A program made the position numbers and the translations under genes. From NCBI GenBank assembly GCA_964513925.1, contig CAZENR010000009.1, positions 8,920 to 72,919 of the forward strand: a stretch of DNA of 64,000 bases, given 5' to 3'. Source of the DNA: DAORHV01 sp964513925 (GTDB taxonomy: Bacteria; Patescibacteriota; Gracilibacteria; Peribacterales; Peribacteraceae). The notes beneath the pieces are model-generated. The model did no database searches and was not told where the DNA came from. It worked only from the letters and a program-made list of their open reading frames with translations. Below, piece after piece: positions 17,174 through 24,696 of the stretch; within the stretch, counting starts at the first letter, position 1, and every line of letters begins with the position of its first letter.

Positions 17174-17179
17174 AGTATA
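17174..17179 (-). promoter_or_regulatory. -10 box of the 2H phosphoesterase gene
   Basis: TATACT on the minus strand, 6 nt before the ATG at 17167. Confidence 0.55.
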
Positions 17180-17257
17180 CCGTGGCAAGGCTCCCCAACA
17201 GTCCGAAAACACGCGAAGCTCTTTCGGATTCCAAGGCCCACAGCAAGATCGAACTTT

Positions 17258-17290
17258 AGGAATCCTGGAATCCAAGGAGTCTTGGAATCC
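17258..17290. repeat. Intergenic GGAATCC/GGAGTC 9-bp-period repeat
   Basis: Four successive units, AGGAATCCTGGAATCC followed by AAGGAGTCTTGGAATCC, in the gap between lepA and the 2H ligase. A lone unit GGATTCCAAGG lies 30 nt to the left. Confidence 0.75.
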
Positions 17291-17293
17291 CGT

Positions 17294-19126
17294 TTATCTT
17301 TTCAGTACCGCCAAAAAAGCTTCCTGCGACAACGACACCTTACCCATTTGCTTCATGCGCTTCTTGCCCTTCTTCTGCTTGTCCAAGAGCTTGTTCTTGC
17401 GGGTCACGTCACCGCCGTACAGGTAGCCCGTCACGTCCTTGCGCATAGCGGCAATATTTTCTCGCGCGACGACCTTGCCTCCAATGGCAGCCTGAATCGG
17501 AATTTGGAACTGCGCCTTGGGAATAACCTCCTTTAGCTGCTTGCAAATCTTCATGCCAACGTCATGCGCTTCGCTGCGGTGAACGATGGTAGAAAGTGCA
17601 TCAGAAGGCTCTCCAAGCAACAGAATGTCCATTTTTACCAATTCACCGGAACGGTAGCCAAGGTGTTCGTAGCTCAGCGAAGCGTATCCAGAACTCGCCG
17701 ACTTCAGCTTGTCGAAAAAGTCCAATACGATGCTCTGCAGCGGCACTTCGAAATGCATGATGACGCGCTGGTCTATATGCTCCATGTTCAGGTAGATACC
17801 GCGACGATCCTGTACCAGCTGCATGCAAGCGCCGACATCCTGCTCGCGACAAACGATTTCCAGCTTTACCCAAGGTTCACGAATGTCCTCGATATAGGTG
17901 GGATCCGGAAAATCGGAGGGATTACTGATGAGCGCCACCTTCCTGTCATCTTCTTTCAGCAGGCTGGCCCGCACGATCTCGGCCGGATTACGGGCGCGCA
18001 AATGGACTTCGTACAACACGCTCGGGGCGGTAATGACCAAATCACAGTCATATTCACGCTCCAGGCGCTCCTGAATGATGTCCATGTGCAGCAATCCAAG
18101 GAAGCCGCAGCGGAAGCCGTTTCCAAGCGCAGTATTGTGCTCGTAGGAAATCTCCAGCGCAGCATCGTTAAGCGACAGCTTCTCAAGCGATACGCGTAAC
18201 TTCGGATACTCGTCTGCCTCGCTGGGGTACAAGCCGGCAAAGACCATCGGTTGGACTTTTGTGTAGCCGGGCAACGGAGCTTGCTGCGGATCCGAAGCGA
18301 TGGTGTCACCCACGCGCGCTTCGGCGACATTTTTCAGACCGGTCACGATGTAGCCAATCTCGCCTTCGTGCAGCACGTCGGATGAAATGTACTTTGGAGC
18401 GAAGAATCCGACATCCTGCACTTCAAAATCCACCTTTGAACCAAGTAAGCGCACTTTTCTACCCTTGCGGAACTCGCCATCGATCACGCGCGCATAGGCC
18501 ACCACCCCCCGATATTCATCCATAACCGCATCGAAGATCAGTGCACGGGCGCTGCCAGGCGCAGACAGCGACTTCTTTGGAGCTGGAATGCGATCAATAA
18601 CCGCTTGAAGCACCTCCGGAACGCCGGTGCCGTTCTTGGCGGAAATAGAGAGGATCTCCGACGGGCTGCAGCCCAGCATCTTTACCACCTCGCCAGACAC
18701 ACGCGGCACATCGGCTGCAGGCAGGTCGATTTTGTTGAGCACGGGGATAATTTTCAAATCGTGCTCCATGGCCATGTACAACACGGCAAGCGTTTGCGCC
18801 TGAATGCCCTGGGACGCATCTACAAGCAGAATCGCCCCTTCGCAGGCAGCCAGCGACCGACTGACTTCGTAACGGAAGTCGGTATGCCCTGGCGTATCAA
18901 TAAGATTCAACTGGACGCCGTTGAACTCCATGCGAACAGGCGTGAGCTTAATGGTAATGCCGCGCTCGCGTTCCAGCTCCATGGAATCCAGCAATTGCTC
19001 CTTCATTTCACGCTTTTGTAGCGTGCCAGTTATTTCGATCATGCGATCGGACAGCGTGGATTTGCCGTGATCGATATGCGCGATGATGCAGAAATTACGA
19101 ATATCCATAGCCGAAAGCTCGCCCAT
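17294..19126 (-). CDS. lepA: Translation elongation factor 4
   Basis: A 610-residue GTPase that acts on stalled or post-translocation ribosomes. AHIDHGKSTLSDRM (G1), ERERGITIK, DTPGHTDF (G3), NKIDLP (G4) and SAKNG (G5) are followed by the EF4-specific end SGELVKMDILLLGEP and GGKVVARENIAAMRKDVTGYLYGGDVTRKNKLL. Length is normal. ATG 19126 is chosen; ATG 19108 (MDIRNF) would match the usual N-terminus more closely. It lies 24 nt after the pyruvyl-transferase gene, probably in one transcript. Confidence 0.96.
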   Translation of the reverse strand: MGELSAMDIRNFCIIAHIDHGKSTLSDRMIEITGTLQKREMKEQLLDSMELERERGITIKLTPVRMEFNGVQLNLIDTPGHTDFRYEVSRSLAACEGAILLVDASQGIQAQTLAVLYMAMEHDLKIIPVLNKIDLPAADVPRVSGEVVKMLGCSPSEILSISAKNGTGVPEVLQAVIDRIPAPKKSLSAPGSARALIFDAVMDEYRGVVAYARVIDGEFRKGRKVRLLGSKVDFEVQDVGFFAPKYISSDVLHEGEIGYIVTGLKNVAEARVGDTIASDPQQAPLPGYTKVQPMVFAGLYPSEADEYPKLRVSLEKLSLNDAALEISYEHNTALGNGFRCGFLGLLHMDIIQERLEREYDCDLVITAPSVLYEVHLRARNPAEIVRASLLKEDDRKVALISNPSDFPDPTYIEDIREPWVKLEIVCREQDVGACMQLVQDRRGIYLNMEHIDQRVIMHFEVPLQSIVLDFFDKLKSASSGYASLSYEHLGYRSGELVKMDILLLGEPSDALSTIVHRSEAHDVGMKICKQLKEVIPKAQFQIPIQAAIGGKVVARENIAAMRKDVTGYLYGGDVTRKNKLLDKQKKGKKRMKQMGKVSLSQEAFLAVLKR

Positions 19127-19150
19127 GGTACCCAAAACTTCAGCCTTCTC

Positions 19151-20080
19151 CTATGGCTTCCGAAAAAACGCCCGCAAGGCATCTTCACCGGCTTTGAGCA
19201 GCTGCTGACATGCATTGGCATCAAAATGGTTGGCAGCGTCCAATTTATCGCCTTGTGCTTGTGGTACGGCATGGAATGGCACTCCGTTTGCCAGAGCGGC
19301 AATTGCACCATGGAAACGCTGCGTCACTACAAACGCCGCCCCAGAAACCTCGGAAACCAGTGTTTCGAACGAGAAGGCGTTTACAGTCCTGCATCCGTCG
19401 CCTGCAGCCTCTTTTGTCCTCGCAGCTGCCAGCACATCCGCCTCTGGTTCCAGTAAGACTACCGCAATATCTTCCCATCCTTTTGCAACCGTTGCCTGGA
19501 CTTCATGAAGAAATTCCAGTGTTGTATTCGCTCTAGGAATAATGATCAATTTTTTTGAACTTTTGTGTGAAGATCCTTTGAAAACAGCTATAGCTGGGTC
19601 AAAACTTTGAATTAAAATTTTGTTCTTAAGGCCAGTTTCACCGAGAATCTCTCGTACACGCTTGAAAGACTCCGTATCACGCACCGAGATGAATGCTGCA
19701 CGACAAATTGCAAATGAAGTACAGTATTTGGCTATGCGGGTGCGAAGCGGCCCTATTCCCTGAAACGCCAGAACGATGGGGGTTCGCGTGCACCATGCCG
19801 TTACGGCATACAGCCACCACAGTAAGGGCGCACGCCAGGATTCCGCATCGGTAAACAGGGAGCCACCTCCAAATACCATCGCATCGGCTCGAGCAATGGC
19901 CAGAATCGTGCGCCACCACGGGCGAAAAAGTGATCGGATTCCGCAGGGCAGGCGCGGTAGCGGCCCGTCGGCAGAAACAGCCTGCCACTCTACTTCGGGG
20001 AATGCCTGCAAAAAATATGCTTTCAGCGCCTCGTCGCCCAAGTTCTTTACACCGTAGTTACCAACCAAAACACAACGCAT
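19151..20080 (-). CDS. Polysaccharide pyruvyl transferase family protein (CsaB-like)
   Basis: A 309-residue protein. GNYGVKNLGDEALKAYF at the N-terminus, ADAMVFGGGSLFTD, AFQGIGP and the late VVTQRFHGAIAALANGVPF (RFHGAIAA) are signatures of the PS_pyruv_trans family. CsaB-type enzymes add ketal pyruvate to wall polysaccharide that anchors S-layer proteins, so a role in surface glycan is plausible. A TATGCT box (20087-20092) lies 6 nt before the ATG. Confidence 0.85.
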   Translation of the reverse strand: MRCVLVGNYGVKNLGDEALKAYFLQAFPEVEWQAVSADGPLPRLPCGIRSLFRPWWRTILAIARADAMVFGGGSLFTDAESWRAPLLWWLYAVTAWCTRTPIVLAFQGIGPLRTRIAKYCTSFAICRAAFISVRDTESFKRVREILGETGLKNKILIQSFDPAIAVFKGSSHKSSKKLIIIPRANTTLEFLHEVQATVAKGWEDIAVVLLEPEADVLAAARTKEAAGDGCRTVNAFSFETLVSEVSGAAFVVTQRFHGAIAALANGVPFHAVPQAQGDKLDAANHFDANACQQLLKAGEDALRAFFRKP

Positions 20081-20086
20081 AGTTGC

Positions 20087-20092
20087 AGCATA
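20087..20092 (-). promoter_or_regulatory. -10 box of the pyruvyl-transferase/lepA unit
   Basis: TATGCT, 6 nt before the ATG at 20080. Confidence 0.5.
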
Positions 20093-20161
20093 GAGCCAAC
20101 AGCGACTGTCTGCCAGTCACGGCAAAAAAAGGATGCCTACTCGGTAGCACTAACTTCGTCC

Positions 20162-20605
20162 TTAGGCCTTTGGGGCCTCGGCTGCGGGCGCCTCTGCAGC
20201 AGGGGCTTCGGCAACCGGGGCCGGGGCAGCTGCTACAGCAAACTCCTCGGAGCTGGTAAAGCGCTCGCTGATGCGCGCGCTCTTGCCCTTGCGGTTACGC
20301 AAGAAGTTGAGCTTGGCACGGCGTACTTTAGCCACCTTCTTGACCTCGATCTTCTCGATCAAGGGAGAGTGCAACGGGAAGATTTTCTCAACGCCAACGC
20401 CGGAAGCAATGCGACGAACTGTAAAGCTGACATCGGCCGGGGTGTGACCACGGTGCATGCCAATGACCAATCCCTCAAAAATCTGAACACGTTCTTTATC
20501 GCCTTCCTGCACCTTCTGGTGCACTCGGACGGTAAAACCTGGACGAATATCCGGGCGAGCTTTCTCGTATTTCTGAGCCTGAGTGTGGAGGGATTTTGAC
20601 GGCAT
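20162..20605 (-). CDS. rplS: 50S ribosomal protein bL19 with Ala/Pro-rich tail
   Basis: A 147-residue protein. The bL19 core is clear: FRPG-type GFTVRVHQKVQEGDKERVQIFEGLVI, RRIASGVGVEKIFPLHSPLIEKIEV and RRAKLNFLR. bL19 sits at the interface of the two subunits. The family is usually 110-120 aa; here about 30 extra residues form a low-complexity EAPAAEAPAAEAP tail. The tail codons repeat, which suggests repeat expansion. Confidence 0.94.
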   Translation of the reverse strand: MPSKSLHTQAQKYEKARPDIRPGFTVRVHQKVQEGDKERVQIFEGLVIGMHRGHTPADVSFTVRRIASGVGVEKIFPLHSPLIEKIEVKKVAKVRRAKLNFLRNRKGKSARISERFTSSEEFAVAAAPAPVAEAPAAEAPAAEAPKA

Positions 20606-20675
20606 GCCGACGGAAGTTACGCGAAAATGAAGACGCTGTAAAGGGCTTCTTGTGCCAGAGCCTGACTCCCCTGCC

Positions 20676-21260
20676 CTAACGACGGGCCTCTTCTATGTCC
20701 TTGGCAATGTTATTCGTAGCAACGACGTGGCGTGGATCGTCGACAATTTCCAAGATGAAACGATCGCGCAAGCTCAAGCGGTAGAGGAAATCTGCCTTGG
20801 GAAACAGCGAGTACTTCACGTTACGCATGCTGGGATCCTGTGAAAGTAGCAACTCTACAACCTCCTTCTTCACATCGCCGACAATAAGCAGGTCCACCTT
20901 GCTATGCGTGCCGACAAAGCTGCCGGCAAGCAGCAAATACTGCAAGCCTGGGAGGGCCTTGAGCGTTGTAACGGTAGCACTTTCCCCGCCGCGCACCTCC
21001 TTGGAGAACATGCTCTTTAACTCGTGGAAGAACAAAAACTCCGTATCTGCCTTGTAGTACTTCTTTCGGTTGCGGTGGCGCGCCTTCACCAGCCCGATGC
21101 GGCGCAGGTTCTCCAATTCACGTCGAATGGAGTTAATCTGCTCGTTGAGCAAGCGCGTAAGCTGGCGGATGAAATACTCTTCTTCCGGATGCAATAAAAA
21201 CACCGACAGCAGCTTTACGCGTGTCTGCGAGCTAAACAGTGCTTTAAGCGCATCATGCAT
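20676..21260 (-). CDS. Winged-helix regulator with nucleotidyltransferase-like C-terminal domain
   Basis: A 194-residue protein. Residues about 5-75 form a winged HTH (TRVKLLSVFLLHPEEEYFIRQLTRLL, then IRRELENLRRIGLVKARHRNRKKYY). Residues about 95-180 (LLLAGSFVGTHSKVDLLIVGDV) look like a MNT-type nucleotidyltransferase fold: GSF and VDLLIVGD recall GS and DxD motifs. ATG 21260 is preferred over an earlier one that gives an atypical N-terminus. An AT-rich region with a 10-bp inverted repeat lies upstream and may be its operator. Confidence 0.7.
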   Translation of the reverse strand: MHDALKALFSSQTRVKLLSVFLLHPEEEYFIRQLTRLLNEQINSIRRELENLRRIGLVKARHRNRKKYYKADTEFLFFHELKSMFSKEVRGGESATVTTLKALPGLQYLLLAGSFVGTHSKVDLLIVGDVKKEVVELLLSQDPSMRNVKYSLFPKADFLYRLSLRDRFILEIVDDPRHVVATNNIAKDIEEARR

Positions 21261-21331
21261 AGGAAGTACGGGAGTACCCTGACTCACGTGCACAAATCTT
21301 ACTCAAAATATGTGCCAGAGATCAAGAAAAT

Positions 21332-21363
21332 TGAACAAATTAGTAATACTAAAAATTTGTTCA
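21332..21363. promoter_or_regulatory. Perfect 10-bp inverted repeat in AT-rich divergent region
   Basis: TGAACAAATT and AATTTGTTCA are separated by 12 nt. They lie between the winged-helix regulator and the VirB6-like gene, in a stretch of about 150 bp that is far more AT-rich than its surroundings. This fits an operator or architectural-protein site. Confidence 0.6.
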
Positions 21364-21520
21364 TATATTTTGGCTTATTATAAACAAAATTTAAATTATT
21401 AAATATAAATATTCTTCACTGTTGTACACATTATTTATTCATAATTTCACGCATTGATCACCTTCGGTGCTCAAGCACTTTAGTGGGGCTTTGCATCTTG
21501 GGGAAAGCCCTATTTTGTGC

Positions 21521-21526
21521 TATACT
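21521..21526 (+). promoter_or_regulatory. -10 box of the VirB6-like gene
   Basis: TATACT, 6 nt before the second of two adjacent ATG codons (21533). A weak -35 (TTGGGG) lies 17 bp upstream. Confidence 0.55.
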
Positions 21527-21532
21527 ATTATG

Positions 21533-23353
21533 ATGCGTTCACACAAATACTTCCTCTCAGTGTTCTGCCTGCTGCTTCTAGGAGCAATTATCACTCACGG
21601 AGGCGATGTACTTGGTGTACAGGCAGCTTACGCCCAAGCAGGTTCCACGGTGCAGGGACAGCTTGGCGAGCCGGCAGTTGGCCTAATGTCTGCGCTAGGC
21701 ATTCTCATTAGCTTCTTGGAAGTACTGGCTCTTATTGGCCTATGGATCCTCCAATACACGCTGTCCACGGATTTTTTGACGGATCCGAACATGCTGACGA
21801 ACTTGAACCAAATTTGGATCTTGTCGCGCGACATCGTCAACCTGGCATTCGCGCTCATGCTCATTGGCGTTGCCATTTACACCATTATTACCGCAAAAAA
21901 AGAGCTGATTACCGGCAAAATGGTGCACTTTGTCACTGCGGTCATCCTGGTGAACTTCTCCTGGTTTTTCCCGCGGGTGATTATCGATATCTCCAACATC
22001 ATGACTTCGGCGGTGTTCTCTATTCCGAATATGCTGCCTAGCTTTAGCTGCAGCATGCCTGGAGAACGCTCTACAGACCCGCCACGCGCCTGCCGCGTGG
22101 TATTGGACGTGCTAATTTTACCGCGATCCGAGCAAACCCAGCGTGGAAACCCCAACTTCTACTGTAACCAACCAATTACCGACCCCACACCGGTAGTGCG
22201 CTGCGAGTGTCTTGGTGCACTTGCATGCTACAAAGAGGGTGAATTCACTGCTGCGCAATCGCTGGCACCAGGCCATGCGATGATCAACGGGCTAGCCGTA
22301 AGCTTTGCAAGAATTACCGCCATGGCCAAGGTTCCAGGCAGTGCTATCGACCCGGGATCCGGTGCTTCGCAAAACGCCATTGTAACCTCGCTACGCGCCA
22401 TGATCAGCACGATTATGGCTGCCGTCGTGCTCATGGCAGCCGGCCTGCCGCTGGTTGCCCTGGCAATCGCCATGATCATCCGCATGCTCATTTTGTGGGT
22501 GTGTGTGGCATTCATGCCGTTTGCGTTCTTGGGCTACGCATGGAACGGGAAACTCGGAATTCCTGAACCATGGCCCAGTAAATACGATGTCTGGAACAAC
22601 TTCGTTACGGCTGCATTCTTGCCGGTTATCGTGGCGGTTCCCTTTGCCATCGGCTTTGTCATGCTCTCTACCACTGCACAAATTCAAGAACCTACCACCG
22701 GACTGGTATTCGGCACGCCGATACTGGAAGGAATTACCACCTGGTGGCGTTTGATGTGGCAAGGAGCCGCTATAGGCATTATCTACACCGGCGCATTCAG
22801 TGCTATGGAGAAAAACGAGTTGATAAACTCGGTGACCGGCAAAGTGAAGGGCTTTGGAGACAATATCCTTGGCGCCGCTGCTTCGGCACCGCAACTCATC
22901 CCCATCCCGTTGCCTGGCAGCGCTGGCGGCAACACCACCGTGGGCCAGCTCATGAACCGTCCAAGCCAGATCAAACAGGCAATCCAGCAGGCAGGCCGCG
23001 AAGGCAAGTCGTTCAAAGAGGTCTTCGAAAGCATCAAGAAAGGCACCACGCAGCAGCAGGTTCTCAACACGCAGCAAGCCAGCAAGACATTGCAAGACAA
23101 CGCCACGGCTTCCAACAACATCGCCAAGACGTTGGGGGAACTCAACGGTCTCAGCGGCTCTGCTCGCGATGCCAAGCTGCAGGAATTGATCAAGCACATG
23201 AACGATGCCAACGTGCCAAATGCACAGCGCCTCACATCAAACAACGTGCTTCCGGAACTGCGCCGCATTGCTCAGCATCAGGGCAACTCCGGCACCATTG
23301 GCGGACAGCTCTCGAACATCGAAAATGCCATCAAAGCCAGCGGCACGCGCTAA
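21533..23353 (+). CDS. VirB6/TrbL-like multi-pass membrane protein
   Basis: A 606-residue protein with a signal peptide (hydrophobic about 9-22, cleavage plausible after AYAQA near 33) and about six to seven further membrane helices between 45 and 430. One pair includes FVTAVILVNFSWFFPRVIIDISN. The C-terminal 170 residues are polar and Gln/Asn/Lys-rich. The topology matches VirB6/TrbL inner-membrane channel components of type IV secretion systems, seen often in Patescibacteria. Conserved Cys (CSMPG, ACRVV, CECLGALAC) may form disulfides outside. The next gene follows after 24 nt. Confidence 0.65.
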   Translation: MRSHKYFLSVFCLLLLGAIITHGGDVLGVQAAYAQAGSTVQGQLGEPAVGLMSALGILISFLEVLALIGLWILQYTLSTDFLTDPNMLTNLNQIWILSRDIVNLAFALMLIGVAIYTIITAKKELITGKMVHFVTAVILVNFSWFFPRVIIDISNIMTSAVFSIPNMLPSFSCSMPGERSTDPPRACRVVLDVLILPRSEQTQRGNPNFYCNQPITDPTPVVRCECLGALACYKEGEFTAAQSLAPGHAMINGLAVSFARITAMAKVPGSAIDPGSGASQNAIVTSLRAMISTIMAAVVLMAAGLPLVALAIAMIIRMLILWVCVAFMPFAFLGYAWNGKLGIPEPWPSKYDVWNNFVTAAFLPVIVAVPFAIGFVMLSTTAQIQEPTTGLVFGTPILEGITTWWRLMWQGAAIGIIYTGAFSAMEKNELINSVTGKVKGFGDNILGAAASAPQLIPIPLPGSAGGNTTVGQLMNRPSQIKQAIQQAGREGKSFKEVFESIKKGTTQQQVLNTQQASKTLQDNATASNNIAKTLGELNGLSGSARDAKLQELIKHMNDANVPNAQRLTSNNVLPELRRIAQHQGNSGTIGGQLSNIENAIKASGTR

Positions 23354-23377
23354 CACCACACTCTGCACAACCAGTAC

Positions 23378-24658
23378 ATGAACCGTCCCCAGCAACGCCA
23401 AGAACTGGCAAGTATGACACCCGAACGGCTCGATCAAGAGCGCGACAGGTGGCAGTTGCTCAAACAATCGGTGGAAGCCTTGCGCAACCACCCACTCATG
23501 CCGGAACTGGAACGCATTGGCGCGCAAGCCGGTTCGTTGTGGCAGCGCAACGCCATGCTGATCAACATGCCAGAGTCCGGTGAACAGATTGTGGAGAACT
23601 GGCGCCGCATGAACGAACTCTACAACAGGGCCAGCGAGCTGAAGGCACGCATGCTCGGCACGCGTATGGAAGCGGTATTCGGCGCCGATGGCGCGCAGGG
23701 CGGCCAGGGCAATGTACGCGACAGCGCCATGGATCGGCTCAACACGCTGTTTTCAGTCGATGGAGGCACCGCCAACGGCTCTATGAACGCGGTCAACCGT
23801 ACGCTGTCTACATACCTTCGCGGCCTGACGGCGGACCCGAATGAAGTGCTTGCCGGCAACAGTCGGGACGGGCATTTCTACGGCCGGCGCCGCGACGGGC
23901 AGTTGGGGGTAAACTGGCGCAACGTGGACCTTGCCAGGCAAAACATCGACATGATCGCAAGAAGTCCCATGGCGCAAATGAACCCCGATCAGCAGCGCCT
24001 GCTGCAGCAAATGCGCGATGGCATTCAGCAAGTAGAAAGCATCGATCCCATTGGCGCAGCCATGGCCAACTGGCGCCGCAGCGTCCCGCGCCGAGAAACG
24101 GACTACCGGCCCATCCGGTTCCTTACCGGCATTGGTGCATCGCTCATTACCGGATACGGCTTGTACATGGGCAACAAGCACGGTTTTACCTGGCCTACAG
24201 CATTGTGGGCAGGCATCGCTGCGATTTCGGTAAATCCCGACTTGCTGCGCAACAGCACGTACCATTCGTTGCAGCGCATGTCATATTTGGGCGAACCCTC
24301 CACGCTCAACATGTTGCAGCGGGGCGGTGTCTCCGGAGACCGGGGTGCTGCGATCATGGAGGAGTTGCAAGAACTGCAGCGCACGAATCCCGCTGGGCTG
24401 AATGCACTGATTCGCCGAAACCAACCCGTGACCATGGCGCAGATCGGCGCGCTGACCGAAGGCCGCAATACGCCGTTGGTACAAGCGCTTTCGCGCATGG
24501 AAAACGACATGCAGCGTAATGCGTTCCTGCACACGTTTGTGCAATCCCGCAGCCGCGACGACCAGCAAATTCTGCGCGAATTCGTCCGCAGCCGCGACCG
24601 CATAGATCCGCGCTTGGACCAGAACCGATTCCTCTTCGGAAACAACGCCAACGCTTAA
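23378..24658 (+). CDS. Hypothetical protein downstream of VirB6-like gene
   Basis: A 426-residue Arg/Gln-rich, mainly helical protein with one hydrophobic region near residues 250-290 (PIRFLTGIGASLITGYGLYMG, then WPTALWAGIAAISV) that could form a hairpin of two membrane helices. I do not recognise a family. Its position 24 nt after the VirB6-like gene suggests a structural or accessory role in the same secretion or pilus apparatus; this is inference. Confidence 0.65.
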   Translation: MNRPQQRQELASMTPERLDQERDRWQLLKQSVEALRNHPLMPELERIGAQAGSLWQRNAMLINMPESGEQIVENWRRMNELYNRASELKARMLGTRMEAVFGADGAQGGQGNVRDSAMDRLNTLFSVDGGTANGSMNAVNRTLSTYLRGLTADPNEVLAGNSRDGHFYGRRRDGQLGVNWRNVDLARQNIDMIARSPMAQMNPDQQRLLQQMRDGIQQVESIDPIGAAMANWRRSVPRRETDYRPIRFLTGIGASLITGYGLYMGNKHGFTWPTALWAGIAAISVNPDLLRNSTYHSLQRMSYLGEPSTLNMLQRGGVSGDRGAAIMEELQELQRTNPAGLNALIRRNQPVTMAQIGALTEGRNTPLVQALSRMENDMQRNAFLHTFVQSRSRDDQQILREFVRSRDRIDPRLDQNRFLFGNNANA

Positions 24659-24683
24659 GGAATCAATTGGAGTCCGGGAATCT
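24658..24683. repeat. Degenerate GGAATC/GGAGTCC repeat
   Basis: GGAATCAATTGGAGTCC and then GGGAATC, between convergent genes (23378 gene and infB). It belongs to the same family as the copies at 17258 and 32191. Confidence 0.5.
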
Positions 24684-24696
24684 GAGATTTACCTCC

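Noticed and set aside
20162..20260. Separate gene or transfer in the bL19 tail
   Set aside because: The Ala/Pro/Glu tail is a simple repeat expansion in frame with bL19.
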